DNA of 64,000 nt, taken from the NCBI RefSeq assembly GCF_012317045.1, contig NZ_CP051154.1:4027165-4091164 (forward strand), given 5' to 3'. The stretch comes from Leifsonia sp. PS1209. Lineage in GTDB: Bacteria; Actinomycetota; Actinomycetes; Actinomycetales; Microbacteriaceae. Of this stretch, positions 24,560 through 32,756 are shown piece by piece (position 1 is the first letter of the stretch; each line of letters opens with the position of its first letter). The notes beneath the pieces were generated by a model, which worked only from the letters and a program-made list of their open reading frames with translations, had not been told where the DNA came from and did not search any database. The translations under genes and the position numbers were made by a program.

Positions 24560-26530
24560 CTACCGCCGCGCCCCATCCCGCGACGCCAGCTTCTGCAGCC
24601 GCTCGTTGTACGCGTTCAGCTCCGCCTCGCCCGTGCGGTCGGCGTTGCGGTCGCGGCGCTTGGTCTCGCGGTCGTCGCTGCGGCTCCACTGGATGGCCAC
24701 CACGATCGCCAGGATGACGGTGGGGATCTCGCCGACGCTCCAGGCGATGCCGCCTCCCGTCTGCTGGTCGACGAGCGGGCTGTCGCCCCAGGTGCGGCCC
24801 ATCGAGCCGAACCAGTCGGCGAGGAGCAGACCGGTGCTCTGCATGATCGAGAGGCCGAAGAAGGCGTGGAAGGCCATCGTCCCGAGCAGGAGCAGCAGTC
24901 GGAACGCGTACGGCAGGCGGTACTTCACGGGGTCGATGCCGATCAGCGACTGCACGAAGAGGTAGCCGGTGATGAGGAAGTGGATGATCATCCACTCGTG
25001 CCCGATGTGGTCGGTGGTGGCCCAGCGGAACAGCGGCGTGTAGTAGAACGCCCAGAGCGACCCGGCGAACAGCACGGCGGCCACCACCGGGTTCGAGATG
25101 ACGTTCGCGAAGCGGGAGTGCACCGCCAGCAGGATCCACTCCCGACCGCCGCGGGAGCCGTCCGTGCGCTTCTTGATCGACCGCAGCGCGAGGGTGACCG
25201 GCGCTCCGGGCACAAGCAGCAGCGGCACCATCATCGTCAGCACCATGTGGGCGAGCATGTGGGTGGAGAAGAGGTACTTCTCGTACACGTTGACGCCGCC
25301 GGACGTGATGTAGAACAGCAGCACGATGCCGAGGATCCAGAACACCGTGCGATGGATGGGCCAGGCGTCTCCGCGCTTGCGCAGCCGCCAGACGCCCGCG
25401 AGGTAGAAGAAGATCGCGAAGCCGCACGCGAGCACCCAGAGCAGGTCGAAGTTCCAGCTCGTGAACAGCCGGCCCCAGGTGAGTTCGGGCGGCAGCTTCT
25501 CTCCGGTGAGGATCTGGGCGGGCGTCGGAGACTGTCCGAGCTTCTCCGCCACGGGCGTCGCGGTGCGGGCGAGCGCGGCGGCGACACCGGATGCGATCCC
25601 CATGAACGCGAGTTCGGCCGTGACGATCCACCAGAAGGTGCTGCGCCTGCCGCCCGCCTTGAGCCTGCCGATCAGGATGCGCCGCTGCATCACGCCGAAG
25701 ACGCCGAGCGCTCCGAGCGCCGCCACCTTGACCAGCACCAGGATGCCGTACGGCGTGGCCAGCTGCGCCAGGGTGCCGACGCGCAGTTCCGCGTTCACGT
25801 AGCCGGAGGCCGCGACGACGATGAAGGCGATCAGGGCGAGCGACGAATACCGCTCGAGCACGGGAACGAGGCGGCCGCTGTCGAGCGTGCGCCTGGCGAC
25901 GATGAGGGTGACGAGCCCGCCGAGCCAGATCGCGGCGAAGAGCACGTGCAGGCCGAACGAGGTGACCGCCGCGTCGTGACCGGCGGCATCCGCACTGTGG
26001 CCCTGCTGCGCCATCGGGACGATCGACGCGATGGCGAGAGCGGTGACGAATATGAGGGCCGTGTGGTTGCGGACCGCGAAGCAGAGCACCGTGACGGCGG
26101 CGGCGATGAGCGTGATGCCCAGCCAGGCCTGCCCGATGGAGACGCTGGTGACGAACGAGCTGAGGCCGTTGCTGAACGCCTCGTCGAACGACCACGGCAC
26201 GTTCGAGACGCTCACGAACGTGAACAGGCCGGTGGCAGCGCTCGCGACCGTCATCACCGCGGCAGAGCCTGCGGCGAAGTCGAGGGACTTGCCGAACTCG
26301 TCATTCTCCGGGCTGAACGCGAAACAGGCGAGTACCAGCGCGCCGATCGTGCCTGCGGCACTCAGGTTCACGATGAGGGTCGCCGTTGGCAGACCCCACC
26401 GCACGAGCGCCCCCGGGTCGGCCAGGAGGGGTGCCGCAGCGCCTCCGCCGAACGCGAGGGCCGCGATCATGGAGACGATCGCGACGATCAGCAGGACGGC
26501 AGGACCGATGATGCGGACGAGTCGGGGCAC
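24560..26530 (-). CDS. CopD-CtaG fusion: copper import / cytochrome oxidase assembly membrane protein
   Basis: 656 aa with about 15 membrane segments. The N-terminal half matches CopD (GHDAAVTSFGLHVLFAAIWL; GYVNAELRVG) and the C-terminal half the CtaG caa3-assembly family (SWNFDLLWVLACGFAIFFYL; FSTHMLAHMVLTMMVPLLLV; FFGLSIMQSTGLL). This two-domain form is usual in Actinobacteria and should deliver copper to the oxidase CuB site. Conserved His and Met residues in HMLAHMVLTMM suit copper binding. The tail (about 45 residues) is charged and cytoplasmic. Confidence 0.93.
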   Translation of the reverse strand: MPRLVRIIGPAVLLIVAIVSMIAALAFGGGAAAPLLADPGALVRWGLPTATLIVNLSAAGTIGALVLACFAFSPENDEFGKSLDFAAGSAAVMTVASAATGLFTFVSVSNVPWSFDEAFSNGLSSFVTSVSIGQAWLGITLIAAAVTVLCFAVRNHTALIFVTALAIASIVPMAQQGHSADAAGHDAAVTSFGLHVLFAAIWLGGLVTLIVARRTLDSGRLVPVLERYSSLALIAFIVVAASGYVNAELRVGTLAQLATPYGILVLVKVAALGALGVFGVMQRRILIGRLKAGGRRSTFWWIVTAELAFMGIASGVAAALARTATPVAEKLGQSPTPAQILTGEKLPPELTWGRLFTSWNFDLLWVLACGFAIFFYLAGVWRLRKRGDAWPIHRTVFWILGIVLLFYITSGGVNVYEKYLFSTHMLAHMVLTMMVPLLLVPGAPVTLALRSIKKRTDGSRGGREWILLAVHSRFANVISNPVVAAVLFAGSLWAFYYTPLFRWATTDHIGHEWMIIHFLITGYLFVQSLIGIDPVKYRLPYAFRLLLLLGTMAFHAFFGLSIMQSTGLLLADWFGSMGRTWGDSPLVDQQTGGGIAWSVGEIPTVILAIVVAIQWSRSDDRETKRRDRNADRTGEAELNAYNERLQKLASRDGARR

Positions 26531-26586
26531 CGGACAAGCCTACGTCTCACGCGCTGAGAGCCCGCACACAGGTGCGGACAGACGAC

Positions 26587-26617
26587 GAGGGCGGCACCGC
26601 CGTGCGGTGCCGCCCTC
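26587..26617 (-). terminator. Hairpin terminator after the HU gene
   Basis: Twelve-bp arms GAGGGCGGCACC and GGTGCCGCCCTC around a 7-base loop, 17 bases past the HU stop. No T-tract follows. Confidence 0.85.
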
Positions 26618-26633
26618 GATCAAGCCGGTGAGA

Positions 26634-26921
26634 CTACTTGACGGCAGCCTTGAGCTTCGAGCCGGCGGTCAGCTTGACGCGGTGACCGGCCGGGATGGCG
26701 ATCTCGGCGCCGGTCTGCGGGTTGCGGCCGGTGCGGGCAGCGGTCTCGGTGCGCTCTGCAGCGAGCCATCCCGGGATGGTGACCTTGCCACCGTTGGCGA
26801 CGGTCTCCGCGATGGTGGCGAAGAATGCGTCGAGCACGCCACCGACGGCAGCCTGGCTCTGACCCGACGACGCGGCGACGGCGGCAACGAGCTCGGTCTT
26901 GTTCAGCGACTTGTCAGCCAT
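26634..26921 (-). CDS. hup: HU-family DNA-binding protein
   Basis: 95 aa, a plain HU without the long Lys/Ala tail seen in mycobacteria. It starts MADKSLNKTELVAAVAASSG and has the DNA-binding arm GRNPQTGAEIAIPAGHRV. HU bends and compacts DNA. Spacing and terminator suggest a single-gene unit; the 255 bp upstream holds its promoter and the terminator of the next operon. Confidence 0.95.
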   Translation of the reverse strand: MADKSLNKTELVAAVAASSGQSQAAVGGVLDAFFATIAETVANGGKVTIPGWLAAERTETAARTGRNPQTGAEIAIPAGHRVKLTAGSKLKAAVK

Positions 26922-27122
26922 TGAGTGTCCTCCTCGGACCTTGTGCTGGATATACAGCTTTTATGTGGAACGGTTGAGGCCAAACTGGCCGTTACGTTTG
27001 GTCGGTTGACCGCCTCGAATGTATCAGAAACCCGCGAAAACACGCGGATTCTCGGCGTTTTTCACAAAGTAGGGAGCATTTGGGCAGGCGCGGGGACCGC
27101 ATCCACCTCCCGGCGGGAACGA

Positions 27123-27158
27123 CGAAGGGGTGCCCGGCCGAAGCCGGACACCCCTTCG
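27123..27158 (-). terminator. Hairpin terminator after rpsN
   Basis: Sixteen-bp arms CGAAGGGGTGCCCGGC and GCCGGACACCCCTTCG with one mismatch and a CGAA tetraloop, 19 bases after the rpsN stop. Confidence 0.88.
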
Positions 27159-27176
27159 AGGATGCTGTCTCGCTGT

Positions 27177-27482
27177 TTACCAGCTGGACTTGGTGATACC
27201 GGGCAGCTCGCCACGGTGCGCCATGTCGCGGAAGCGAACGCGCGAGATGCCGAACTTGCTGAGGTTTCCGCGGGGACGGCCGTCGACGGCGTCGCGGTTG
27301 CGAACGCGGATCGGGGAGGCGTCGCGCGGGATCTTCTGCAGGCCCTGGCGAGCCGCTTCGCGCGACTCGTCGGTGCCGTTGGGGTCGATCAGGGCCTTCT
27401 TGAGCTCGAGACGACGTGCCGCATAGCGGTCAACGATCACCTTGCGCTGCTCGTTCTTGGCGATCTTGGACTTCTTAGCCAT
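27177..27482 (-). CDS. rpsN: Ribosomal protein S14, zinc-independent type
   Basis: 101 aa. This is the long S14 form that lacks the CxxC zinc knuckles of the short essential form. Conserved parts are [20 protein letters not shown] and [20 protein letters not shown], and the end REMAHRG-like [17 protein letters not shown]. It is the third gene of rpmB-rpmG-rpsN, all without zinc-binding cysteines. In Actinobacteria such sets replace the zinc versions when zinc is scarce, which fits the neighbouring zur-znu genes. Confidence 0.95.
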   Translation of the reverse strand: MAKKSKIAKNEQRKVIVDRYAARRLELKKALIDPNGTDESREAARQGLQKIPRDASPIRVRNRDAVDGRPRGNLSKFGISRVRFRDMAHRGELPGITKSSW

Positions 27483-27486
27483 GTGT

Positions 27487-27654
27487 TTAGCGCTCCTCTC
27501 GGAAGTCGACGTGCTTGCGCACTACGGGGTCGTACTTCTTGAGCACGAGACGGTCGGGGTTGTTGCGACGGTTCTTCTTGGTCACGTAGGTGTAACCGGT
27601 TCCAGCCGTCGAACGAAGCTTGATGATCGGACGAACGTCCTGCTGCTTTGCCAT
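27487..27654 (-). CDS. rpmG: Ribosomal protein L33, zinc-independent type
   Basis: 55 aa: [20 protein letters not shown], then [20 protein letters not shown] and [15 protein letters not shown]. There is no cysteine at all, so it is the zinc-free L33 form. The start ATG overlaps the last base of the rpmB stop (TAATG), and the rpsN gene starts four bases after its stop. Confidence 0.95.
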   Translation of the reverse strand: MAKQQDVRPIIKLRSTAGTGYTYVTKKNRRNNPDRLVLKKYDPVVRKHVDFREER

Positions 27655-27890
27655 TAGATCTTCTCCCCACGGGCCAGGAGGTCCTTGACCACGGACTCGA
27701 TGCCACGGGCGTCGATGACCTTGATGCCCTTGGCGCTCAGGGTCAGGGTGACGTTACGGCGAAGCGACGGCACGTAGTACGTCTTCTTCTGAATGTTCGG
27801 GTCGAAACGACGCTTGGTGCGTCGGTGCGAGTGCGAGATGTTGTGTCCGAAGCCGGGAACGGCTCCAGTCACCTGGCACACTGCTGCCAT
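27654..27890 (-). CDS. rpmB: Ribosomal protein L28, zinc-independent type
   Basis: 78 aa, starting [20 protein letters not shown] and ending [16 protein letters not shown], as in E. coli L28. Only one cysteine is present, so the paired zinc motif is absent. The ATG at 27890 is chosen because the alignment starts there; longer in-frame starts add unrelated residues. It heads the rpmB-rpmG-rpsN transcript. No Zur box was recognised in its upstream 180 bp. Confidence 0.95.
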   Translation of the reverse strand: MAAVCQVTGAVPGFGHNISHSHRRTKRRFDPNIQKKTYYVPSLRRNVTLTLSAKGIKVIDARGIESVVKDLLARGEKI

Positions 27891-28071
27891 TGTCTTTTCT
27901 CCAATACCGCGGAGCCGGATGCTCCGCCCAAGGTCACTTGTCGGCACGGTTCACCCCAGAAATCCGGAGATGTTGGGGTTCACGTACGATCTGAGCAGGA
28001 GAGGCCCACTCAGCCAAACATCAATAGTACGTCACATCCGTGCATCCCGCCAATCGCCCGGGATGCGCTGC

Positions 28072-28461
28072 TCACGCCAGGCGGGAGCAGGATGCGCACA
28101 GACCGAAGATGTCGACCACGTGCTGGGGCTGTGTGAAGCCGTGCGCCGCCGCAGCGGCCTGGGCCCACTGCTCGACGGCGTCCGCCTCGATCTCGACCGT
28201 GAGGCCGCAGTTGCGGCAGATCAGATGGTGGTGATGGCCGGTGGTGCACGCACGGTAGAGGGCCTCACCCTCCGGCGACTGCAGCGAATCGGCCTCACCC
28301 TCGGAGGCGAGGTCGGCGAGCGCCCTGTACACCGTGGCGAGCCCGATGGGCGATCCCGTCTCGTGCAGGCTGAGGTGGAGTCCCTGCGCGCTGATGAAGC
28401 CCTCCGTGGAGGTCAATGCCTCTCGGACGGCTTCGCGCTGCCAGGTGTTCCGCTTCACCAC
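28072..28461 (-). CDS. zur: Fur-family transcriptional regulator, probably Zur
   Basis: 129 aa. A winged helix (IGLATVYRALADLASEGEAD) is followed by the metal-binding and dimer domain with HHHHLICRNCGLTVEIE and a C-terminal CASC, the two CxxC pairs of the structural zinc site. It is the last gene after znuA-znuC-znuB (seven bases after znuB), so it is most likely the zinc sensor of that operon. The alternative, a Fur iron sensor, is less likely here. Confidence 0.92.
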   Translation of the reverse strand: MVKRNTWQREAVREALTSTEGFISAQGLHLSLHETGSPIGLATVYRALADLASEGEADSLQSPEGEALYRACTTGHHHHLICRNCGLTVEIEADAVEQWAQAAAAAHGFTQPQHVVDIFGLCASCSRLA

Positions 28462-28467
28462 GCCAGG

Positions 28468-29349
28468 TTATCCGTTCTGCCTCACGAGTCGCCGTGAACC
28501 CTGGCGTCCGCCGACCAGGCGGCAGACCACGTAGATGACGAACGAGATGGTGGTGACGTACGGGCTGATCGGCAGGGCGCTGCCGATCGCGAGCATGATG
28601 CCTCCGACGACGGAGACGAGCGCGAAGCCGACGCTGAGCAGGGGAACGACGAGCGGCGACGACGAGACGCGCATCGCGGCGGCGGCCGGGGTCACCAGCA
28701 GCGACAGCACGAGCAGCGCTCCGACGATCTGCACGGACACGGCTACGGCGAGCCCGAGGAGCACCATGAACGCCAGGGCGACGAACCGCACGGGCACCCC
28801 GCGGGAGGCGGCTACATCCGCATCCAGGCTGTCGAAGGTGAGGGGGCGCCAGATCACCAGCAGCCCGATCAGCACCACGGCGCCGATCCCGAGCAGCCAG
28901 CCGAGCTGGGGGTCGTCGACGGAGACGATCTGCCCGGTGAGCAGCCCGAACTTGTTGGCGCTCCTCCCCGGATAGAGCGCGAGGAACAGGATGCCGAGGC
29001 CGAGACCGAACGGCATCAGCACCGCGATGATCGAGTTCCTGTCCCTCGCCTTCGCGCCGAGCAGGCCGATCAGCACGGCCGCGATGAGCGACCCGGCCAC
29101 CGAACCGACCACGACGTTCGCCCCGAACAGCAGGGCGGCGGCCGCGCCGGCGAAGGAGAGCTCGCTGATGCCGTGCACGGCGAACGCCATGTCCCTCTGC
29201 ATCACGAACACGCCGATCAGCCCGCCGACGACGCCGAGCACGGCTCCCGCGACGATCGAGTTCTTCACCAGCGCGAGCAGTTCTCCGTAGTTGGCGAAGT
29301 CGAACAGCTGCGACCACAGGTCGGTGCTGGTTGCCAGGTGCGCGATCAT
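28468..29349 (-). CDS. znuB: Zinc/manganese ABC transporter permease ZnuB
   Basis: 293 aa, about eight to nine membrane helices of the ABC-3 permease family. Landmarks are MQRDMAFAVHGISELSFAGA and the loop near GLLTGQIVSVDDPQLGW. It starts with ATG 29349 and overlaps znuC by four bases. With ZnuC and ZnuA it forms a full uptake system for a divalent metal. Confidence 0.94.
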   Translation of the reverse strand: MIAHLATSTDLWSQLFDFANYGELLALVKNSIVAGAVLGVVGGLIGVFVMQRDMAFAVHGISELSFAGAAAALLFGANVVVGSVAGSLIAAVLIGLLGAKARDRNSIIAVLMPFGLGLGILFLALYPGRSANKFGLLTGQIVSVDDPQLGWLLGIGAVVLIGLLVIWRPLTFDSLDADVAASRGVPVRFVALAFMVLLGLAVAVSVQIVGALLVLSLLVTPAAAAMRVSSSPLVVPLLSVGFALVSVVGGIMLAIGSALPISPYVTTISFVIYVVCRLVGGRQGSRRLVRQNG

Positions 29350-30218
29350 GCCGCAGGCTCCGGATGCGCGGTGTGCCCGTGATGGTGGTGGTCGTGGGTC
29401 TCGGAGTCCGGGATCCCGACCACCACGATGCGCCCGCGGCTGCGGATCACGTCGATCGGGGTGCCGTACAGCTCGGTGAGCACGTCGCTGCGCAACACTT
29501 CGTCCGGGGTGCCCTCGCGGAACCGGCCGCCGGCCAGGTAGAGCACCTTGTCGACCATCCCGAGCACGGGGTTCACGTCGTGGGTGACGAAGACGACGGC
29601 GCTGTCGTGGTCGCGCCTGCGCTTGTCGATCAGTTCGCTGACGCCGCGCTGGTGCTGCAGGTCGAGGGAGAGGAGCGGTTCGTCGCAGAGCAGCAGCGAC
29701 GGGTCCCCGGCGAGCGCCTGGGCGACGCGGAGCCGCTGCTGCTCGCCGCCGGAGAGGCTGCCGACGGGCACGTTGGCGTATCGGCGTGCTCCGACGGAGT
29801 CGATCAGCTGCTCCACCTGCGCCTTGTCGGCCTTGGTGGGGATGGGCAGCCCCCAGCGGTGCCCGTTGACGCCGAGTGCGACGAGGTCGCGAGCGCGCAT
29901 CGGGGTGCCGGAGGCGATGATCTTCTGCTGCGGGATGTACCCGATCCGCCTGTCGCCGCGACGCACGTCGTGGCCGTCGAACTGGATCGTGCCGGAGTCG
30001 AGCTGCTGCTGGCCGAGGATCGTCTTCAGCAGGCTGGTCTTGCCGGAGCCGTTCGGACCGAGCACGGCGACGAACTCGCCGGCGTGCACATCCAGGTCGA
30101 GGCCGCTCCACAGGGTGCGGTCGCCGAAGCCGAGGTTCGCATCCCTGAGTCGCAGCACCACGGGCCGCTGGTCGGGGGATGGGACGCGCTCCAGCGGCTC
30201 GACCGCTTCGGCGGTCAT
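29346..30218 (-). CDS. znuC: Zinc ABC transporter ATP-binding protein ZnuC
   Basis: 290 aa. Walker A is GPNGSGKTSLLK, the signature LSGGEQQRLRVAQAL, Walker B LLCDEPLLSLD, and the H-loop FVTHDVN. The C-terminal tail is His-rich (SETHDHHHHGHTAHPEP), a likely zinc-binding or storage segment. It overlaps both znuA and znuB by four bases. Confidence 0.95.
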   Translation of the reverse strand: MTAEAVEPLERVPSPDQRPVVLRLRDANLGFGDRTLWSGLDLDVHAGEFVAVLGPNGSGKTSLLKTILGQQQLDSGTIQFDGHDVRRGDRRIGYIPQQKIIASGTPMRARDLVALGVNGHRWGLPIPTKADKAQVEQLIDSVGARRYANVPVGSLSGGEQQRLRVAQALAGDPSLLLCDEPLLSLDLQHQRGVSELIDKRRRDHDSAVVFVTHDVNPVLGMVDKVLYLAGGRFREGTPDEVLRSDVLTELYGTPIDVIRSRGRIVVVGIPDSETHDHHHHGHTAHPEPAA

Positions 30219-31126
30219 TCGCCGAGGGCCTTGGCCACGGCGTCGACGTTGCTCGTCATCCAGCTGATGTAGTCCTTGCCTGCCGGCAGGGTCTCCGTCA
30301 CGGGGACGACGGGAACGTCTGCGCTCTTCGCCGCCGCGAGGACCTTCTCGGTCTCCGGGCCGCTGGTCTGCTCATTGTATGCAAAGACCTTCACGGCGTT
30401 GTCGCTGAACAGGTGCAGCATCTCGTTGAGCACGGAGGGCGACACGTCGGTGCCCTCCTCGATGGCCGAGCTGAACGCCTCCGGGGTCTTGTTGACGAGC
30501 CCCATGGCGTCGAGGAGGTAGAGCGGAACGGGCTCGGTGATGGCGGCGCCTTCGCCCGCGTACGTCTTCTTGAGGTCGGCCGTGCGCTGTTCCAGATCGC
30601 CGAGGTCTGCGGTGAAGGCTGCGGCGTTCTTGGTGAACGTCGACGCCTGCGACGGGTCGGCCTTCGTCAGCGCATCCACTAGCTTCCCAGTGAACTTCTG
30701 GATGGTGGGGAAGTCGTACCAGACGTGCTCGTTGAGGTGGTCGCCCGCCGTCGCCTTCTTGCCGGAGATGTCGACGACGTTGAGCACGGCCGCCTTGTCG
30801 CCCGCCGACTTCCGCAGCGTGTCCATGAAGTCGTCGTAGCCTCCGCCGTTCTCGATGATGATGTCGGCTTTGGAGACGGCGAGCTGGTTCTGGGCGCTGG
30901 CCTCGAACGAGTGCGGGTCCTGGGCCGGGTTGTCCATCAGGGAGGTGACCTGGACGGCGTCGCCCGCGATGGTCTTGGCGATGTCGCCGTACACGTTGGT
31001 GCTGGCGACGACGGAGACGGTCTTGTCGGAGTCCGCTGCTCCGGATGCGCCGGCCGAGCATCCCGTGAGGGCGAGGGCGGCGGCGAGCGGAAGAGTGAGA
31101 AGTGTGGCGATGGAGCGCGACTTCAT
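30215..31126 (-). CDS. znuA: Zinc-binding lipoprotein ZnuA
   Basis: 303 aa. A lipobox (LTGC) is followed by a cluster A-1 metal-binding fold with the usual histidines and acids: DPHSFEAS, DHLNEHVWYD and YNEQTSGPET. The His-rich loop of some ZnuA proteins is missing. The start is ATG 31126 (KSRS N-terminus); a longer reading to 31189 adds residues without a signal-peptide character. A Zur-box-like palindrome lies about 75 bp upstream. Confidence 0.93.
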   Translation of the reverse strand: MKSRSIATLLTLPLAAALALTGCSAGASGAADSDKTVSVVASTNVYGDIAKTIAGDAVQVTSLMDNPAQDPHSFEASAQNQLAVSKADIIIENGGGYDDFMDTLRKSAGDKAAVLNVVDISGKKATAGDHLNEHVWYDFPTIQKFTGKLVDALTKADPSQASTFTKNAAAFTADLGDLEQRTADLKKTYAGEGAAITEPVPLYLLDAMGLVNKTPEAFSSAIEEGTDVSPSVLNEMLHLFSDNAVKVFAYNEQTSGPETEKVLAAAKSADVPVVPVTETLPAGKDYISWMTSNVDAVAKALGE

Positions 31127-31198
31127 GTGGGGGGCCTGTCTAATTCGGCTGATCGTGGATGCGCGCCGGCGAGCGGCACCCCCACACACTAATCCTTA

Positions 31199-31216
31199 TT
31201 GATAATGATTGTCAAA
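31199..31216 (-). promoter_or_regulatory. Zur-box-like palindrome at the znuA promoter
   Basis: The minus strand reads TTTGACAATCATTATCAA, containing the dyad TTGA...TCAA around an AT-rich centre, like Zur boxes. Its first bases double as a perfect -35 (TTGACA). Repressor binding here would block polymerase when zinc is enough. It lies between znuA and the end of the E2 gene. Confidence 0.75.
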
Positions 31217-31223
31217 ACCATCA

Positions 31224-32696
31224 TCAGTCGAGCAGCAGCGCGGGCTCCTCGATGATCGAGGCCACATCCGCCAGGAACCGGGATGCGACGTCGCCGTCCA
31301 CCACGCGGTGGTCGAACGACGCGCCCAGCGTTGTGACGAACCGCGGCCGCACCTCGCCGTCGACGACCCACGGCTTCTGCTTGATCGTGCCGAGGGCGAC
31401 GATGCCGACCTCGCCCGGGTTCAGGATGGGCGTGCCGGTGTCCATCCCGAACACGCCGATGTTGGTGATCGTGATGGTGCCGCCGGACATCTCGGCCGGG
31501 GTGGTCTTGCCGTCGCGGGCGGTGAGGGTGAGCTGTTCGAGCGCCGTGGCGAGCTCGAGCAGGGACATCTCCTGCGCCTCTTTGATGTTCGGCACGATGA
31601 GGCCGCGCGGGGTCGCCGCCGCGATGCCGAGGTTCACGTAGTGGCGCACGATGATCTCCTCGTCGGTCCACGACGAGTTCACGGTGGGGTTGCGGCGCAC
31701 GGCCCAGATGATCGCCTTCGCCATGATGAGCAGCGGGGAGACCTTCACGCCGATGAAGTCGGGCGAGTTCTTGAGGCGCTTGACGAACTCCATCGTGCGG
31801 GTCGCATCCACGTCGACGAACAGGCTGACGTGCGGAGCGCTGAACGCACTGGACACCATCGCGTTCGCGATCGTCTTGCGCACGCCCTTGACCGGAATGC
31901 GGTCCTCGCGGTCGTTCGGCCACTCCGGCGTCTGGATGTTGCGGAACACGCTCGCCTGGGTCGCCTCGCGCAGCACGTCCTCGCGGGTGACCTCGCCGAT
32001 CGGGCCCGTGGGGGTCACCAGCGTCAGGTCGACGCCGAGGTCTTTGGCGAGCTTGCGGATGGGCGGCTTGGCGATCACCGGGATGGTCGGGGTCACGTGC
32101 ACCTCGGAGCGCACGGTGAGCGACGGTGCGGCGGGGGCGGGTTGCGTCGCCGCCGTGGCCGGGGCGGCGGCCGCCTGGCTCGCTGTGGCCGCCGGCGCCG
32201 CCGCTGCAGCGGGCGCGGGCGCTGCAGCGCCGCTCGTCGCGACCGGGATCGCCGACGTGCCGGGGTGGGTGACCCTGCGGCGCCTGCTGGCGCCGTGTCC
32301 GGCCGCGCCGTAGCCGACGAGCACTGCTCCCGGCTTCTCGGCGGGCGCATCCACTTCGTGGGAGACGCTGGCCGCGGTGTCGGCGGCGGCTTCGGCCACC
32401 TCGCTTTGCGGCTCCGCCGCCTGCGGTTCGCCGGCGTCGGCCGAGCCTGCTCCGGCGTCGCTCGAAACGGTGATGATGGGCGTGCCCACATCCACTGTCT
32501 GTCCTTCGGACACCAGCAACTCGCCGACGACGCCCTCGAACGGCGACGGCAGCTCGACGAGCGACTTGGCCGTCTCGATCTCGACGATCACCTGGTTGAC
32601 CGCCACCGGGTCGCCGGGCGCGACCTTCCAGGCGACGATCTCGGCCTCGGTCAGACCCTCGCCGACATCGGGAAGAAGGAACTTCGATTCGCTCAT
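31224..32696 (-). CDS. bkdC: Dihydrolipoamide acyltransferase (E2) of a 2-oxoacid dehydrogenase complex
   Basis: 490 aa. One lipoyl domain (about 1-80, modified Lys in [15 protein letters not shown]), an Ala/Pro-rich linker, a peripheral-subunit-binding domain ([20 protein letters not shown]), and a catalytic core ending in [16 protein letters not shown] with the HxxxDG active site. It works with the E1 alpha and beta subunits encoded just upstream. Because many Actinobacteria have a one-chain AceE for pyruvate, the two-subunit E1 here suggests branched-chain 2-oxoacids, a source of branched fatty-acid primers; substrate is not proven by sequence. No E3 gene is in the group. Confidence 0.92.
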   Translation of the reverse strand: MSESKFLLPDVGEGLTEAEIVAWKVAPGDPVAVNQVIVEIETAKSLVELPSPFEGVVGELLVSEGQTVDVGTPIITVSSDAGAGSADAGEPQAAEPQSEVAEAAADTAASVSHEVDAPAEKPGAVLVGYGAAGHGASRRRRVTHPGTSAIPVATSGAAAPAPAAAAAPAATASQAAAAPATAATQPAPAAPSLTVRSEVHVTPTIPVIAKPPIRKLAKDLGVDLTLVTPTGPIGEVTREDVLREATQASVFRNIQTPEWPNDREDRIPVKGVRKTIANAMVSSAFSAPHVSLFVDVDATRTMEFVKRLKNSPDFIGVKVSPLLIMAKAIIWAVRRNPTVNSSWTDEEIIVRHYVNLGIAAATPRGLIVPNIKEAQEMSLLELATALEQLTLTARDGKTTPAEMSGGTITITNIGVFGMDTGTPILNPGEVGIVALGTIKQKPWVVDGEVRPRFVTTLGASFDHRVVDGDVASRFLADVASIIEEPALLLD

Positions 32697-32756
32697 GTGC
32701 GACTTCTTTCGGTAAGCGGGATCAGGTGACGACGCGGGCGCGCTGCGGCGACCGGA

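Noticed and set aside
22073..26557. A plus-strand open frame of about 1490 codons across the helicase and CopD-CtaG genes
   Set aside because: Composition (Arg, His, Glu, Gly) is typical of an antisense frame in GC-rich DNA, and it crosses genes that run both ways.
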